Below, one piece after another: positions 36,859-46,303 of a stretch of 64,000 nt of DNA (its first letter is position 1; every line of letters starts with the position of its first letter). The notes under the pieces were generated by a model. The model searched no databases, had not been told where the DNA came from, and saw only the letters and a list, made by a program, of their open reading frames with translations. The DNA comes from Glaciecola sp. 33A (GTDB lineage: Bacteria > Pseudomonadota > Gammaproteobacteria > Enterobacterales > Alteromonadaceae): the NCBI RefSeq assembly GCF_002836745.1, contig NZ_PJAR01000028.1:1-64000 (forward strand). Direction: 5' to 3'. The translations under genes were made by a program, and so were the position numbers.

Positions 36859-39800
36859 GTGTCTACATATATAAAAAAAATAACCACTTATTGTGGCTTG
36901 GGTATTTTTGCCCTAGCTGGTGTTGCAGGTGTTGCACAAGCCAATGACAAAAACGCAAATATACATACTACTCTTTCAAAACCTAAATTAAGTAAGCCGC
37001 TGCGTGATCTTGCTCAGCCACTCCCTAGATTAACTTCCGCACGTTTAGATAAAATGCGGGCGGCCGGTGATAAAGTCCCAGGAGAAGACGCAGGTTACGT
37101 TGTGCCTAACTTCAACTATCCGCTAGTGTCTTCTTATTTAGAAAAAGCAGCAGATGTGCCCGCCGACACCGTAATTCAATATGAACTAACAAGTGGGGGT
37201 AAATTTCAGCGTAATTTAGCTGCAAACGTAACACTTGGTGCTGGCTTCGATGGCATGGGTAACGTTTCTGGCGTTGCTCCACCTGATACAAATGCCGATG
37301 TTGGTCCGAATCATATTGTGCAAATGGTCAATGTGGCTCTTAGTATATGGGATAAGGAAGGAAACGAACTTCTTGCGCCAACTGCAATCAATGTATTGTG
37401 GGATGATTTTGGTGGTCTTTGTGAATCGAATAATAACGGTGATCCTATCGTTCTTTATGATTCACAAGCCGATCGTTGGATGATTACTCAATTTGCTATC
37501 CCGAGTGGTTTTGACAACAACCGTGCCTGTATTGCGATTTCTCAAACAGGAGATCCAACCGGCTCATATTACCGATATGATTTCCTTTACAGTAATGTCA
37601 AATTTAACGATTATCCGCATTACGGTGTATGGACTGACGCATATTATGCTGGTGTGAACCAGTTTACAGGTAGTAGCTTTACGGGTTCGGGCGTTGTTGC
37701 CTATGAACGTGATGCAATGCTAGCGGGTCAACCTGCTAGACAAGTCATCTTTGATCTAGAGACATCAAACCCGAATGCATTTACTCCAATGCCAGCTGAC
37801 ATTGACGGTATTTTCTTGCCGCCAACGGGTATGCCGGGTCTTTTTGTTACTGCAGATAATCCTGGTGAATTAAACCTATGGCATTTCGATGTCGATTGGG
37901 ATAATACAGACAATAGCTCATTCACACTAGCAAACACACTTTCTGTTAGCGCTTATAGTGGTGCAGTTTGTGGTTTTAATCGTGACTGTATCGAGCAACC
38001 AAACGAGCAAAACTTAGATGCGATTGGTGGCCGAATGATGTTCCGTCTTGCGTATCGCAATTTGGGTGGCTCTGAGAATAAACTCATTGCTAATCATACT
38101 GTGATTGGCTCAACATCGGATAATGATATTGCTGGCGTTCGTTGGTATGAAATTGATATCGATGATGACGGTTTTCAAAAGACGGATACTAATGGCGATC
38201 TTATGCCAATAAATAACGGCACATTCAACTTAGACGACGGTAATTCACGTTGGATGGGCAGTGCTGCTATGGATGCTGTTGGTAACATCGGTGTTGGTTA
38301 TAGCGTATCTGGCAATGATTTATTTCCGTCAATTCGCTTTAGTGGCCGTTCACAATCTGACGCTGCAAATATATTAACAGTGCCAGAAATAGAGATTAAA
38401 GCAGGTGAAGCATCTCAAGGCGGCATAAACCGCTGGGGCGATTACTCAAGCTTAAGCATCGATCCAACTGATGATTGCACCATGTGGTACACCACTCAAT
38501 ATTACAAGGCCGAAAATGCAGAGACTCGTGGTTGGAGTACCTACATCGGCAGCGTGAAATTTGATGATTGTGTTGCAGGCCCTTCGGGCAAGATTACAGG
38601 TATTATTAGCGATTCAGCGGGCAACCCAATTGCGGGTGCTCAAGTCACTATTGGTGCATTAACTTCAATAACAAATAGCGAAGGTGTTTACACTTCAACG
38701 TTACCTGTCGGAGAAGACTTCACTGTTTCAGCATTTAAATATGGTTGGGATGTTTCGGAAACAACGGGTGTAGATGTAATTGAGGATGAAGAAACAACAG
38801 TTGACTTCAGTCTAGCTGCTGCAACGCCGATTACGGTTAATGGCATCGTTGCTGACGGTTCAGGCCTCAACTCACCATTGTTTGCTGAAATTGTTGTTGA
38901 CGCTCCTGGTACTCGTTTAACTGTATTTACAAACCCTGTTACTGGCGCATTCAGTATTGATTTGTTCGAAGGGACATTAATCAAAATGACAGCAATGTCT
39001 GTTGATGCCGGTTACATTGCTCAAAGCGCAGATTTTACGCCGACCGCCGGTATGCCACAAAATTTCGATTTGGTTATTTTGGCAAGCTGTATTGCAAAAG
39101 GCTATGATTTCTCGGTGCCTTCATTCGTTGAAGACTTTACGGGTGGCGTTCCTCCTACTAATTGGACCGTCGCTGATACTGGTGACACAGGCTACGTATG
39201 GGGTCCTGGTTCTGCTAGTGCCCGCGGTATTCTATTGGGTTCTGGTGAAGCCGCATTTATTGACAGCGACGATGCTGGTAATGGCGATACTGCGAGTACC
39301 TTAACTAGTCCCGTAATTCAAGTTGCTGATGTTTCATCTACTATGCTTGCATTTGATAGCTGGTTCAGAACTTTCGCTGGCTCTGACGTATACAACCTAG
39401 AACTTAGTGTTGATGGTGGTGCTTGGGTATCAATCCTTAATATGAGTGCGACCAACGCGGCTGAAACTTTATCCGTTGACTTAGCGGCTCAAATTACAGG
39501 TGCCACTAGTTTTCAAGTTCGTTGGAATTATTCAGCAAATTTCGAATATTATGCAATTGTTGATAATGTTCAAATTGGTGGTAACACTTGTGAAGCCCTA
39601 AATGGCTCTATTATTAACGGTGTCGTTTCTGATGCAAACACCGGTAGCCTATTAAATGGCGCCACTATATCAACTAGTGATGATTCAGTGTCAACAATAG
39701 CGACAGATAGTGTCGAGTTCCCTGGTGGATACTTCTCGATATTTGTTCCTGCTGACGAAGATACAATCTCTGTATCATTCGCTAACTATGAAACTGTTGA

Positions 39801-41469
39801 CGTTACTGCTGCTGATGTTGTTCCTACAACACCAATTGCATTGAACGCACCACAGTTTGATATTGCTGATTCTTTAGCAACCATAAGCGTTACTCAAGGT
39901 CGTGTTGGTACGTCGTCAATTACATTGGAGAATACGGGGACAGCTGAAGGTGACTATATAGTTCTCTTTACGCAGGCTCCTGATGCTAATTCTACGGCGC
40001 AAGTTACCGGTCCTTTCCATTCATCTTCACGTCATTTTGGTCCTAAGAACCTAACTGACTTAGATGCAAAAAAGGCGCGCTTTATTGTTGAACAAAAGTC
40101 ATTTCAGCTACCTCAAGCAACATCTGACGTATTGGGTGGTTTTGGTCTGTCAGACCAAATGGCGTTCCCTTGGGGAGTAGGTATTAATAAAGATACGGGT
40201 AACTTCTACGTAGGTGACCTTCTGGCTGGTGGTGCTGCTGTTGATGCAATTTATGAATATGCTCCAAACGGTGCTTACACAGGAAATAGTATCGACAACA
40301 CCACTATTTCTGGTATTTTTGCTGCTGATATGGCCTACAACGGTCGTACTGGCATGTTGTGGCAAGTCGAAGCAGGCAACAACGATTGTATCCATGAAAT
40401 TGATCCTGTTGCGCTAGAATTAACCGGTAAGCAGATTTGTCCTGCATTTGGTACAAATCAGCGCGGTCTAGCTTACGATCCGATCACCAATACGTTCTAC
40501 GCAGGTTCTTGGAATGACAGTATCATTCACCAGTTTACAGTTGATGGTACGATATTGCGTTCTGTGAATGTTGGTCTTGCAGTATCTGGTTTAGCGCTTA
40601 ATCCAGTTTCTGGTAAATTGTATGTAATGCAAAATACATCGACTGCATTTGATGTGACTATATTAGACGCTAACTCTCCTGAGTTTGATGCACTAACGGG
40701 CTTTAATTTGTTAGCTAGTGACGCATTACCTGTTGATCCTTTAGAGGGTGGTGAGCAATCAGGTTTAGCAGCGCAATGTGACGGTACCCTTTGGACGCCT
40801 TCACGTTCACTCGCTGGTTTAATCGCTTTTGAAAGCGGCGAGACTAACTTCTGTGAATGGAAGAACCTTCCTTGGGTTACTCAAACATCTATGGTTGCTG
40901 GGACATTAGCAGCAGGTGCTTCTACTGATATTGAGTTAGAGTTTGATACTACTAATGTTGAAACAGGTAGCTACTCTGCTCAAATGGTCACGTCTGGAAA
41001 CACACCTTATGCTGATTCAAGCACTGCAGTCGCATTGAGTGTTACAGCGCCAGTTTCTGGTGACGTATCATTAGCATCAGTCGAAACTAAAGTGATCAAT
41101 GGTCAGCCTGCACTAGTGTCAGTTAACCGAGTTGATGGTTCAGACTTCGCAATAAGCGTAGATTATGAATTAGGTAACGGAACCGCGAGGCAAGGTGAGC
41201 ACTTTATTGCGCTTGAAGGTACATTGACTTGGGAAGATGGTGATACATCTGCTAAAACAATTACAATCAATACAGTGAATACTGATCTAAATGAAGATCT
41301 AGGTTTCTCCGTAGTGTTAACGCAAACGACTGGCGGCGCTGAAATTATTCGCGCAAGTACCGCAGTTATCATATTAGGTGATAAGAAATCTGATGGTGGT
41401 AGCTTAGGTTTCCTATTAGTCGCTCTGCTTACTTTAGGTGGATTAGCAAGAAGACGTTATAAGTTCTAA
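36859..41469 (+). CDS. Large exported multidomain protein with GlyGly-CTERM sorting tail
   Basis: This 1536-residue exported protein starts at GTG after AGGGA and has a signal peptide ending near VAQA (about 31). A long N-terminal region (about 40-570, probably a propeller) is followed by two carboxypeptidase-regulatory-like modules (about 576-650 and 659-745), a choice-of-anchor/MAM-like jelly roll (about 754-915; VEDFTGGVPPTNW), a third regulatory-like module (917-1000), a second propeller-like region (about 1093-1317) and a Calx-beta repeat (about 1397-1510). The tail SDGGSLGFLLVALLTLGG followed by ARRRYKF is a GlyGly-CTERM signal, the substrate tag of rhombosortase in type II secreting bacteria. 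No protease or glycosidase active site is recognisable, so it may be a surface adhesin or polymer-binding protein. It is monocistronic, with its own terminator. Confidence 0.85.
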   Translation: MSTYIKKITTYCGLGIFALAGVAGVAQANDKNANIHTTLSKPKLSKPLRDLAQPLPRLTSARLDKMRAAGDKVPGEDAGYVVPNFNYPLVSSYLEKAADVPADTVIQYELTSGGKFQRNLAANVTLGAGFDGMGNVSGVAPPDTNADVGPNHIVQMVNVALSIWDKEGNELLAPTAINVLWDDFGGLCESNNNGDPIVLYDSQADRWMITQFAIPSGFDNNRACIAISQTGDPTGSYYRYDFLYSNVKFNDYPHYGVWTDAYYAGVNQFTGSSFTGSGVVAYERDAMLAGQPARQVIFDLETSNPNAFTPMPADIDGIFLPPTGMPGLFVTADNPGELNLWHFDVDWDNTDNSSFTLANTLSVSAYSGAVCGFNRDCIEQPNEQNLDAIGGRMMFRLAYRNLGGSENKLIANHTVIGSTSDNDIAGVRWYEIDIDDDGFQKTDTNGDLMPINNGTFNLDDGNSRWMGSAAMDAVGNIGVGYSVSGNDLFPSIRFSGRSQSDAANILTVPEIEIKAGEASQGGINRWGDYSSLSIDPTDDCTMWYTTQYYKAENAETRGWSTYIGSVKFDDCVAGPSGKITGIISDSAGNPIAGAQVTIGALTSITNSEGVYTSTLPVGEDFTVSAFKYGWDVSETTGVDVIEDEETTVDFSLAAATPITVNGIVADGSGLNSPLFAEIVVDAPGTRLTVFTNPVTGAFSIDLFEGTLIKMTAMSVDAGYIAQSADFTPTAGMPQNFDLVILASCIAKGYDFSVPSFVEDFTGGVPPTNWTVADTGDTGYVWGPGSASARGILLGSGEAAFIDSDDAGNGDTASTLTSPVIQVADVSSTMLAFDSWFRTFAGSDVYNLELSVDGGAWVSILNMSATNAAETLSVDLAAQITGATSFQVRWNYSANFEYYAIVDNVQIGGNTCEALNGSIINGVVSDANTGSLLNGATISTSDDSVSTIATDSVEFPGGYFSIFVPADEDTISVSFANYETVDVTAADVVPTTPIALNAPQFDIADSLATISVTQGRVGTSSITLENTGTAEGDYIVLFTQAPDANSTAQVTGPFHSSSRHFGPKNLTDLDAKKARFIVEQKSFQLPQATSDVLGGFGLSDQMAFPWGVGINKDTGNFYVGDLLAGGAAVDAIYEYAPNGAYTGNSIDNTTISGIFAADMAYNGRTGMLWQVEAGNNDCIHEIDPVALELTGKQICPAFGTNQRGLAYDPITNTFYAGSWNDSIIHQFTVDGTILRSVNVGLAVSGLALNPVSGKLYVMQNTSTAFDVTILDANSPEFDALTGFNLLASDALPVDPLEGGEQSGLAAQCDGTLWTPSRSLAGLIAFESGETNFCEWKNLPWVTQTSMVAGTLAAGASTDIELEFDTTNVETGSYSAQMVTSGNTPYADSSTAVALSVTAPVSGDVSLASVETKVINGQPALVSVNRVDGSDFAISVDYELGNGTARQGEHFIALEGTLTWEDGDTSAKTITINTVNTDLNEDLGFSVVLTQTTGGAEIIRASTAVIILGDKKSDGGSLGFLLVALLTLGGLARRRYKF

Positions 41470-41485
41470 CGTAAACAAAAGCAAT

Positions 41486-41518
41486 AAAAAACCCGCAATG
41501 AAAATTGCGGGTTTTTTT
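41486..41518. terminator. Bidirectional terminator between the secreted protein and DUF2237 gene
   Basis: AACCCGCAAT and ATTGCGGGTT form a perfect 10-bp stem closed by a GAAA tetraloop, with an A-tract before and a T-tract after. It serves the two convergent genes. Confidence 0.92.
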
Positions 41519-41539
41519 ATATTTAAAAAACGTAGCCTA

Positions 41540-41902
41540 TTAGTTTTTATGGCTATATTCTGTTAACTCTTCTAGCCCAATGATGCTCAACGCAGCTTCA
41601 TTTGTTGCCTCGAGGTCAATCTTAGGTGCAACCTCCATATATAAGGCTTCGCGCCATCTCATTGCACACAAACACCATTTATCCCCTGGTTTGAGTCCCT
41701 CAAATTGATACATTGGATTTGGTGTGATTAAGTCATTACCGCGAGCTAATGAGTAATTAAGAAAGTCTTCTGTGACTATTGCACAAACACTGTGATTACC
41801 TGCATCACCCTCAGGTACGTAGCAAAAACCTTCCCGAGTATATCCCGAGTTTCCACAACATAATTTCAATGTCGTCCCCAGTACGTTTTTTTGATTCGCC
41901 AT
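41540..41902 (-). CDS. DUF2237 family protein
   Basis: This 120-residue cytosolic protein matches DUF2237: NVLGTTLKLCC at the start, a GFCYVPEGDAGNHSVCAIVT core, FLNYSLARGNDLITPNP and the highly conserved GLKPGDKWCLCAMRWREA. Several cysteines are conserved in the family, suggesting metal or redox chemistry, but no function has been established. It is divergent from ubiG with a 73-bp gap. Confidence 0.9.
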   Translation of the reverse strand: MANQKNVLGTTLKLCCGNSGYTREGFCYVPEGDAGNHSVCAIVTEDFLNYSLARGNDLITPNPMYQFEGLKPGDKWCLCAMRWREALYMEVAPKIDLEATNEAALSIIGLEELTEYSHKN

Positions 41903-41975
41903 TTGTAATCCTTAAGCTTTATTTTGCGTATTAATATTATTACTCATTTATTTCGAGTTAAGGGTAGTTATTACT

Positions 41976-42749
41976 ATGTTAGACAAGAGTAAATTCAGTC
42001 ATATTTCAAAAACCAATGAAAATTCTAGCAATGTTTCTGCAGCAGAGATAGAGCGATTTGATAATCTCGCTGAATCTTGGTGGGATCCAAATGGAAAATA
42101 TAAGACGGCATTGATTTTTAATCAGGCTCGTATTAGCTACTTCATTCCCCAAATTTGCCAGCGTTTCGGTAAAGATCCTAGTCAAGCTGACTGCTTAAAA
42201 GGGCTTACTATCCTCGATGTTGGCAGTGGCGGTGGACTGGTTTGCGAGCCCCTAGCAGCCAGAGGAGCAGCGGTTGTAGGTATTGATGCCAGTGGCATGA
42301 GTATTGCGGTTGCCAAGCGACATGCGCTTAAATCGGGCTTAACTATCGACTATCGACACATGTTGTCATCAGACCTTAGCAAACAAGATGAGAAATTTGA
42401 TGTTGTGATTAACGCCGAAGTTGTTGAACACGTGCCAGATCAAGCCGCGTTAATTAAACAGTGTGGCGATTTAACTAAGGATGCCGGATTTGTTATTCTT
42501 GCAACGCTCAACAGAACACTTAAATCATATATCATCGCGATACTAGGGGCTGAATATGTCATGCGATATTTACCTGTAGGTACTCATAGTTGGACCAAGT
42601 TTGTTAGACCACTGGAACTGAATCAGATGGCTAGCTCGGCAGGACTAACTCAAATATCCGAATCGGGCATGGCTTATAATCCGATAAGTCGACGTTGGCG
42701 ATTGACTAAAAGTTTGTCGGTTAACTATATTCAATGTTATAAAAAATAA
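41976..42749 (+). CDS. ubiG: Bifunctional ubiquinone O-methyltransferase UbiG
   Basis: UbiG performs both O-methylations in ubiquinone synthesis using S-adenosylmethionine. The 257-residue class I methyltransferase shows the UbiG-specific RFDNLAESWWDPNGKYK, SAM-binding motif I LDVGSGGGL, INAEVVEHV and LNRTLKSYIIAILGAEY, ending in ISRRWRLTKSLSVNY. The segment LVPVGTHSW in other members appears here as YLPVGTHSWTKFV. The N-terminal extension of about 30 residues is slightly longer than in E. coli. It is monocistronic. Confidence 0.95.
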   Translation: MLDKSKFSHISKTNENSSNVSAAEIERFDNLAESWWDPNGKYKTALIFNQARISYFIPQICQRFGKDPSQADCLKGLTILDVGSGGGLVCEPLAARGAAVVGIDASGMSIAVAKRHALKSGLTIDYRHMLSSDLSKQDEKFDVVINAEVVEHVPDQAALIKQCGDLTKDAGFVILATLNRTLKSYIIAILGAEYVMRYLPVGTHSWTKFVRPLELNQMASSAGLTQISESGMAYNPISRRWRLTKSLSVNYIQCYKK

Positions 42750-42856
42750 AAATAGCTGATGCGGTCGGTTGCCCTATATCGTCATGGTCTAATGCAGTAT
42801 AGTCAGATGCAATAAATGCATTATATTGGACCTGAACCCAAAAGGAATATTGATTG

Positions 42857-43465
42857 ATGAAAATTTACGACACTAAAACGGCGCCCACTCCAAGAAGAGT
42901 TAGGATTTTTTTAGCAGAAAAGAATATTCCTATGGAGTATGTTCAAGTTGACCTACAAAAAGGTGAGAACCTGTCTATAGAAATGCGCGCTAAAAACCCG
43001 ATAGGTAAAATCCCAATATTGGAACTGGATGATGGGACTTGTATCAGTGAAAGTGACGCCATTTGCCAATATTTTGAAGCACTCCAACCGGAGCCCTACT
43101 TGTTTGGTGAAACGCCTCTGCAGAAAGCCCAGATAGCAATGTGGTCGAGACAAGTGGAGTTCTATTTATTTATGCAAATTGGTATGTGTTTTCAACATAC
43201 AACCGGTTACTTTAAAGACCGAATGAATCCAATTAAAGAGTATGGTATTGACGCTGGTATTAATGCGTCAAAGTTTTTAAATGTGTTAAATCGTCAGCTT
43301 GAAAAAAGCCAATTTGTTGCTGGCGATACATTTTCGATCGCTGATATCACGACAATGTGTTCAATTGATTTTGGTCGTGTGGTGGATGTTCGCATGAAAG
43401 ACCAACATAGTGCGTTGCACGAATGGTACAAACGTGTTTCTGTAAGACCCAGCGCCAAGGCATAA
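42857..43465 (+). CDS. Glutathione S-transferase family protein
   Basis: This 202-residue protein has an N-terminal thioredoxin-like domain (KTAPTPRRVRIFLAEK; cis-proline IGKIPILELDDG; ESDAICQYFE) and a C-terminal helical domain with the FSIADITTMCSIDF capping region typical of bacterial GSTs. Glutathione conjugation or reduction is likely, but the substrate is unknown. The start is the ATG at 42857 rather than a TTG one codon earlier. The next gene follows after 25 nt, so the two are probably cotranscribed as a small detoxification unit. Confidence 0.9.
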   Translation: MKIYDTKTAPTPRRVRIFLAEKNIPMEYVQVDLQKGENLSIEMRAKNPIGKIPILELDDGTCISESDAICQYFEALQPEPYLFGETPLQKAQIAMWSRQVEFYLFMQIGMCFQHTTGYFKDRMNPIKEYGIDAGINASKFLNVLNRQLEKSQFVAGDTFSIADITTMCSIDFGRVVDVRMKDQHSALHEWYKRVSVRPSAKA

Positions 43466-43490
43466 ATTTAATAAACACCAGGGTTTTACT

Positions 43491-44501
43491 ATGAAAGCAG
43501 TTGCATTTACAAACAGTCTACCAATCGATGATATCCATTCATTAACTGACACAGAAGTGCCGACACCAACAGCCACGGGTCGTGATATTTTGGTCGAGGT
43601 AAAAGCCATTTCGGTTAACCCAGTGGATTACAAAATACGCCAAAATATGCCCCCAATAGATGGACAAGCTAAGATTTTAGGGTGGGACGCAAGTGGTGTC
43701 ATTATTGAAATTGGTCAAGACGTTGAAAACTATCAGGTCGGAGACCTTGTTTATTATGCGGGTGACTTAACTCGTCCCGGCTCTAATGCACAATACCAGT
43801 TAGTTGATGAGCGTATCGTTGGAATGAAACCTGCTAATCTCTCGTTTGCGGAGTCTGCCGCTTTGCCCCTTACCTCTATTACCGCATGGGAATTACTGTT
43901 TGAACATTTACAACTAGGAAATGTGGATACAGATCGTCCCATTTTATTAGTAACCGGAGCGGCTGGCGGCGTCGGGTCAATTTTGATTCAACTTGCAAAA
44001 CAATTAACCAATGCAATTATTATTGCTACCGCCTCACGCGATACCACTCAGGCTTGGGTTGAATCATTAGGGGCTGATCATGTGATTAATCATCATCATG
44101 ATATTAAACAACAGCTATTAGATATTGGTATTAATGAGGTAACTCATGTTGCAGGGTTAAATGCAACGGAGTCATATTTTTCAACTTTTGTGGATCTACT
44201 AGTTCCTTTTGGAAAAATAGCGATTATTGATGATCCAAAAAATATCGATATCGGTCTTATTAAAAGGAAGAGTTTGTCTTTTCATTGGGAATTTATGTTT
44301 GCACGAAGCATGTTTAAAGCGAAGGATATGTGCGAGCAATCAGTGTTGCTAAATAAGATAGCTACATTGGTGGAAGAAGAAAAAGTACGCACAACGTTAA
44401 CTCAAACCTTGGGTACGATTAATGCGATCAATTTACGCAAAGCGCATCAGCTTTTAGAAGCAGGGCAAGCACAAGGAAAGATTGTACTTGCCGGGTTCTA
44501 A
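43491..44501 (+). CDS. Zinc-binding-type alcohol dehydrogenase / quinone oxidoreductase-like protein
   Basis: This 336-residue medium-chain dehydrogenase/reductase has an N-terminal GroES-like domain (ISVNPVDYKIRQNMPP, GWDASGVIIEIG) and an NADP-binding Rossmann fold (TGAAGGVGSILIQLAKQ). The catalytic zinc ligands of true alcohol dehydrogenases are absent, so it belongs with the ZADH/quinone-reductase-like group that reduces alkenals or quinones. Pairing with the upstream glutathione transferase supports a detoxification role for electrophiles, which is inference. Confidence 0.9.
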   Translation: MKAVAFTNSLPIDDIHSLTDTEVPTPTATGRDILVEVKAISVNPVDYKIRQNMPPIDGQAKILGWDASGVIIEIGQDVENYQVGDLVYYAGDLTRPGSNAQYQLVDERIVGMKPANLSFAESAALPLTSITAWELLFEHLQLGNVDTDRPILLVTGAAGGVGSILIQLAKQLTNAIIIATASRDTTQAWVESLGADHVINHHHDIKQQLLDIGINEVTHVAGLNATESYFSTFVDLLVPFGKIAIIDDPKNIDIGLIKRKSLSFHWEFMFARSMFKAKDMCEQSVLLNKIATLVEEEKVRTTLTQTLGTINAINLRKAHQLLEAGQAQGKIVLAGF

Positions 44502-44568
44502 CAATACCTTAAATCGGCTGTGATGAGATAAAGCAAGCCCGACCTCTACCAGGCGTTAGTTACTCGAA

Positions 44569-45858
44569 TTACTTTTCATCAACTAACGCTTGATAGGTTA
44601 AATTTCGTAAATCGTCGGCGTAACGATGTGTTCCGTTTGGAATAAACTGTGCCATACCTATAATAATGATGTTTTCAACTGGGTCAACTCTAAAGTAGGT
44701 TGATGCTGCACCTGACCAACCAAAGTTACCTTCAGAACCCATAAATTTTAGATCGCCGGTATCCATGGTAACTGACATTGCCAGTCCATAACCTTCTCCG
44801 TTAGCCCAAGCGCTGTAGGGCAGCAAATTAGAAGGAAGATGATTTGAACGCATATATTCAACTGTTTTACGCCCTAAAATTCGCACACCATTGACTTCAC
44901 CATTATTTAATAACATGCGAGCAAATGTCAGGTAATCGTCGATTGTTGAGACCATTCCACCACCGCCATTGTGGATCGCTGGATCACTCAGATAGTCACC
45001 TAAGGGTTCGTTTTCCATTACCGCAGTTTCACCTTGTTTATTATTGTTGTATATCTGGGATAAACGATGCACTTTCTCAGCAGGTACATAAAAACCAGTG
45101 TCTTGCATATCTAACGGAGTGATAATTTCTTGCTTTACATATTCACCCAGCTTCATACCACTGATTTTTTCCACTAAAAAGCCAATCACATCAGTATTTA
45201 CGCCATAATTCCACTGTGTACCAGGTTGATGATTAAGCGGCAGTTTAGCGAGCTCTGTTAATACATTTTCGGGTGTTGCCTTGCCCTGCATCATCGGTGA
45301 AGCGCGATAGAGTTTGTCAACTTCACTTCCGGTAAAGCCGTAGCTAAAACCCGCAGTATGAGTAAATAAGTCAACAATCCGAATTGGTGATTTGGCATCT
45401 TCTAAAACCATACTTTCGCCACTGCCTCTAACATATACTTTCAAATTAGCAAGCTCAGGCAAGTACATCGCAATAGGGTCATTCATATGAAACTTCCCTT
45501 GCTCCCAGAGGGTCAATGCGGCAACAGCCGTAATCGGCTTGCTCATGGAGTAGATCCGGAAAATGGTATCACGTTGCATGGCTTTGCCGGCGGCTCTGTC
45601 CTGCATGCCCTGCGCAGCGAAGTGAACGATTTGATCATTGCGTGACACTAAGGTTGTGATACCTGCAAGTTTGCCTGTATCGATATATTCTTGCATCTTG
45701 TCATTGATGCGCAGTAAACGTTGCTCAGAAAAGCCTTGTTGAGTGTTAAAAGATGGCGTTTTACTTTGTGGTTGCGGCACATAACTGCCGTTTTCACTGA
45801 TAGACACGACACAGGCGGATAGTGACAAACTAAAGAGAACGACTAAGATTTTTTTCAT
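44569..45858 (-). CDS. Serine hydrolase of the beta-lactamase class C / esterase family, lipoprotein
   Basis: This 429-residue envelope protein begins with a lipoprotein signal (LSAC, lipidated C16). The serine-beta-lactamase fold carries the catalytic tetrad S104-M-S-K107 (YSMSKPIT), a tyrosine motif in WNYGVN and a GWSGAAST third motif, which is the pattern of EstB-like esterases and D-aminopeptidases rather than true beta-lactamases. It may hydrolyse esters or D-amino-acid peptides at the cell surface. The 445-bp divergent region upstream holds an inverted repeat and an 11-unit hexanucleotide array. Confidence 0.88.
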   Translation of the reverse strand: MKKILVVLFSLSLSACVVSISENGSYVPQPQSKTPSFNTQQGFSEQRLLRINDKMQEYIDTGKLAGITTLVSRNDQIVHFAAQGMQDRAAGKAMQRDTIFRIYSMSKPITAVAALTLWEQGKFHMNDPIAMYLPELANLKVYVRGSGESMVLEDAKSPIRIVDLFTHTAGFSYGFTGSEVDKLYRASPMMQGKATPENVLTELAKLPLNHQPGTQWNYGVNTDVIGFLVEKISGMKLGEYVKQEIITPLDMQDTGFYVPAEKVHRLSQIYNNNKQGETAVMENEPLGDYLSDPAIHNGGGGMVSTIDDYLTFARMLLNNGEVNGVRILGRKTVEYMRSNHLPSNLLPYSAWANGEGYGLAMSVTMDTGDLKFMGSEGNFGWSGAASTYFRVDPVENIIIIGMAQFIPNGTHRYADDLRNLTYQALVDEK

Positions 45859-46029
45859 AACTATTTTTTATTATTTTGAACGTCACTTAGTGTAACCGTT
45901 GTAACTTCCCTTGCAAGAGAGAATTTGTTTACGGGTACTGCCAACTCAATCTTCTGATAACGCGGGGTTTTCAATTCCTGTAAATTCCTTACGGATATTT
46001 CTAAGTAGCTCTTCAAATAACGCTTGCTA

Positions 46030-46052
46030 ACAGTAATATTACCTATTACTGT
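46030..46052. promoter_or_regulatory. Inverted repeat in the divergent promoter region
   Basis: ACAGTAAT and ATTACTGT are perfect 8-nt arms separated by 7 nt, between the serine hydrolase and the YtrA-type regulator. Size and spacing suit a GntR-family dimer, so it is a candidate operator of the adjacent regulator; this is inference. Confidence 0.4.
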
Positions 46053-46134
46053 ATGTACCACTTGTTGTATGGGGTCATATAATTAATTGCTCTGAATATG
46101 TTTATTAAAACTCAAGGCGATAAACATTTTTTTA

Positions 46135-46200
46135 AAATAGAAATAGAAATAGAAATAGAAATAGAAATAGAAATAGAAATAGAAATAGAAATAGAAATAG
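46135..46200. repeat. Hexanucleotide tandem repeat (AAATAG)x11
   Basis: Eleven perfect AAATAG units (66 nt) plus a partial AAA occupy the divergent region, 103 bp before the regulator's ATG and about 276 bp before the serine hydrolase's. No plausible gene spans it. Simple-sequence arrays of this kind change length by slipped-strand mispairing, which here would alter promoter or operator spacing. Confidence 0.97.
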
Positions 46201-46303
46201 AAACGAGCAATATTAACGGAGTTAATACGACATGGTACATCAACATGAATATCGATTTCTAAGGCTATTAAATTGAGTAGTCACTCCCAATGAGGCGCAT
46301 TTT

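Noticed and set aside
42750-42856. Repeated ATGCA words upstream of the GST gene as an operator
   Set aside because: They form no consistent dyad or tandem spacing and are too short to separate from chance.
45861-46061. A 66-codon minus-strand open frame ending 2 nt before the serine hydrolase start
   Set aside because: It would need a GTG start without a ribosome binding site, and its 5' end overlaps the inverted repeat at 46030-46052. The close spacing to the hydrolase is suggestive, but the encoded sequence resembles nothing I know.
46135-46200. CRISPR array
   Set aside because: The units are directly adjacent 6-mers without spacers, and there are no cas genes; it is a simple-sequence repeat.
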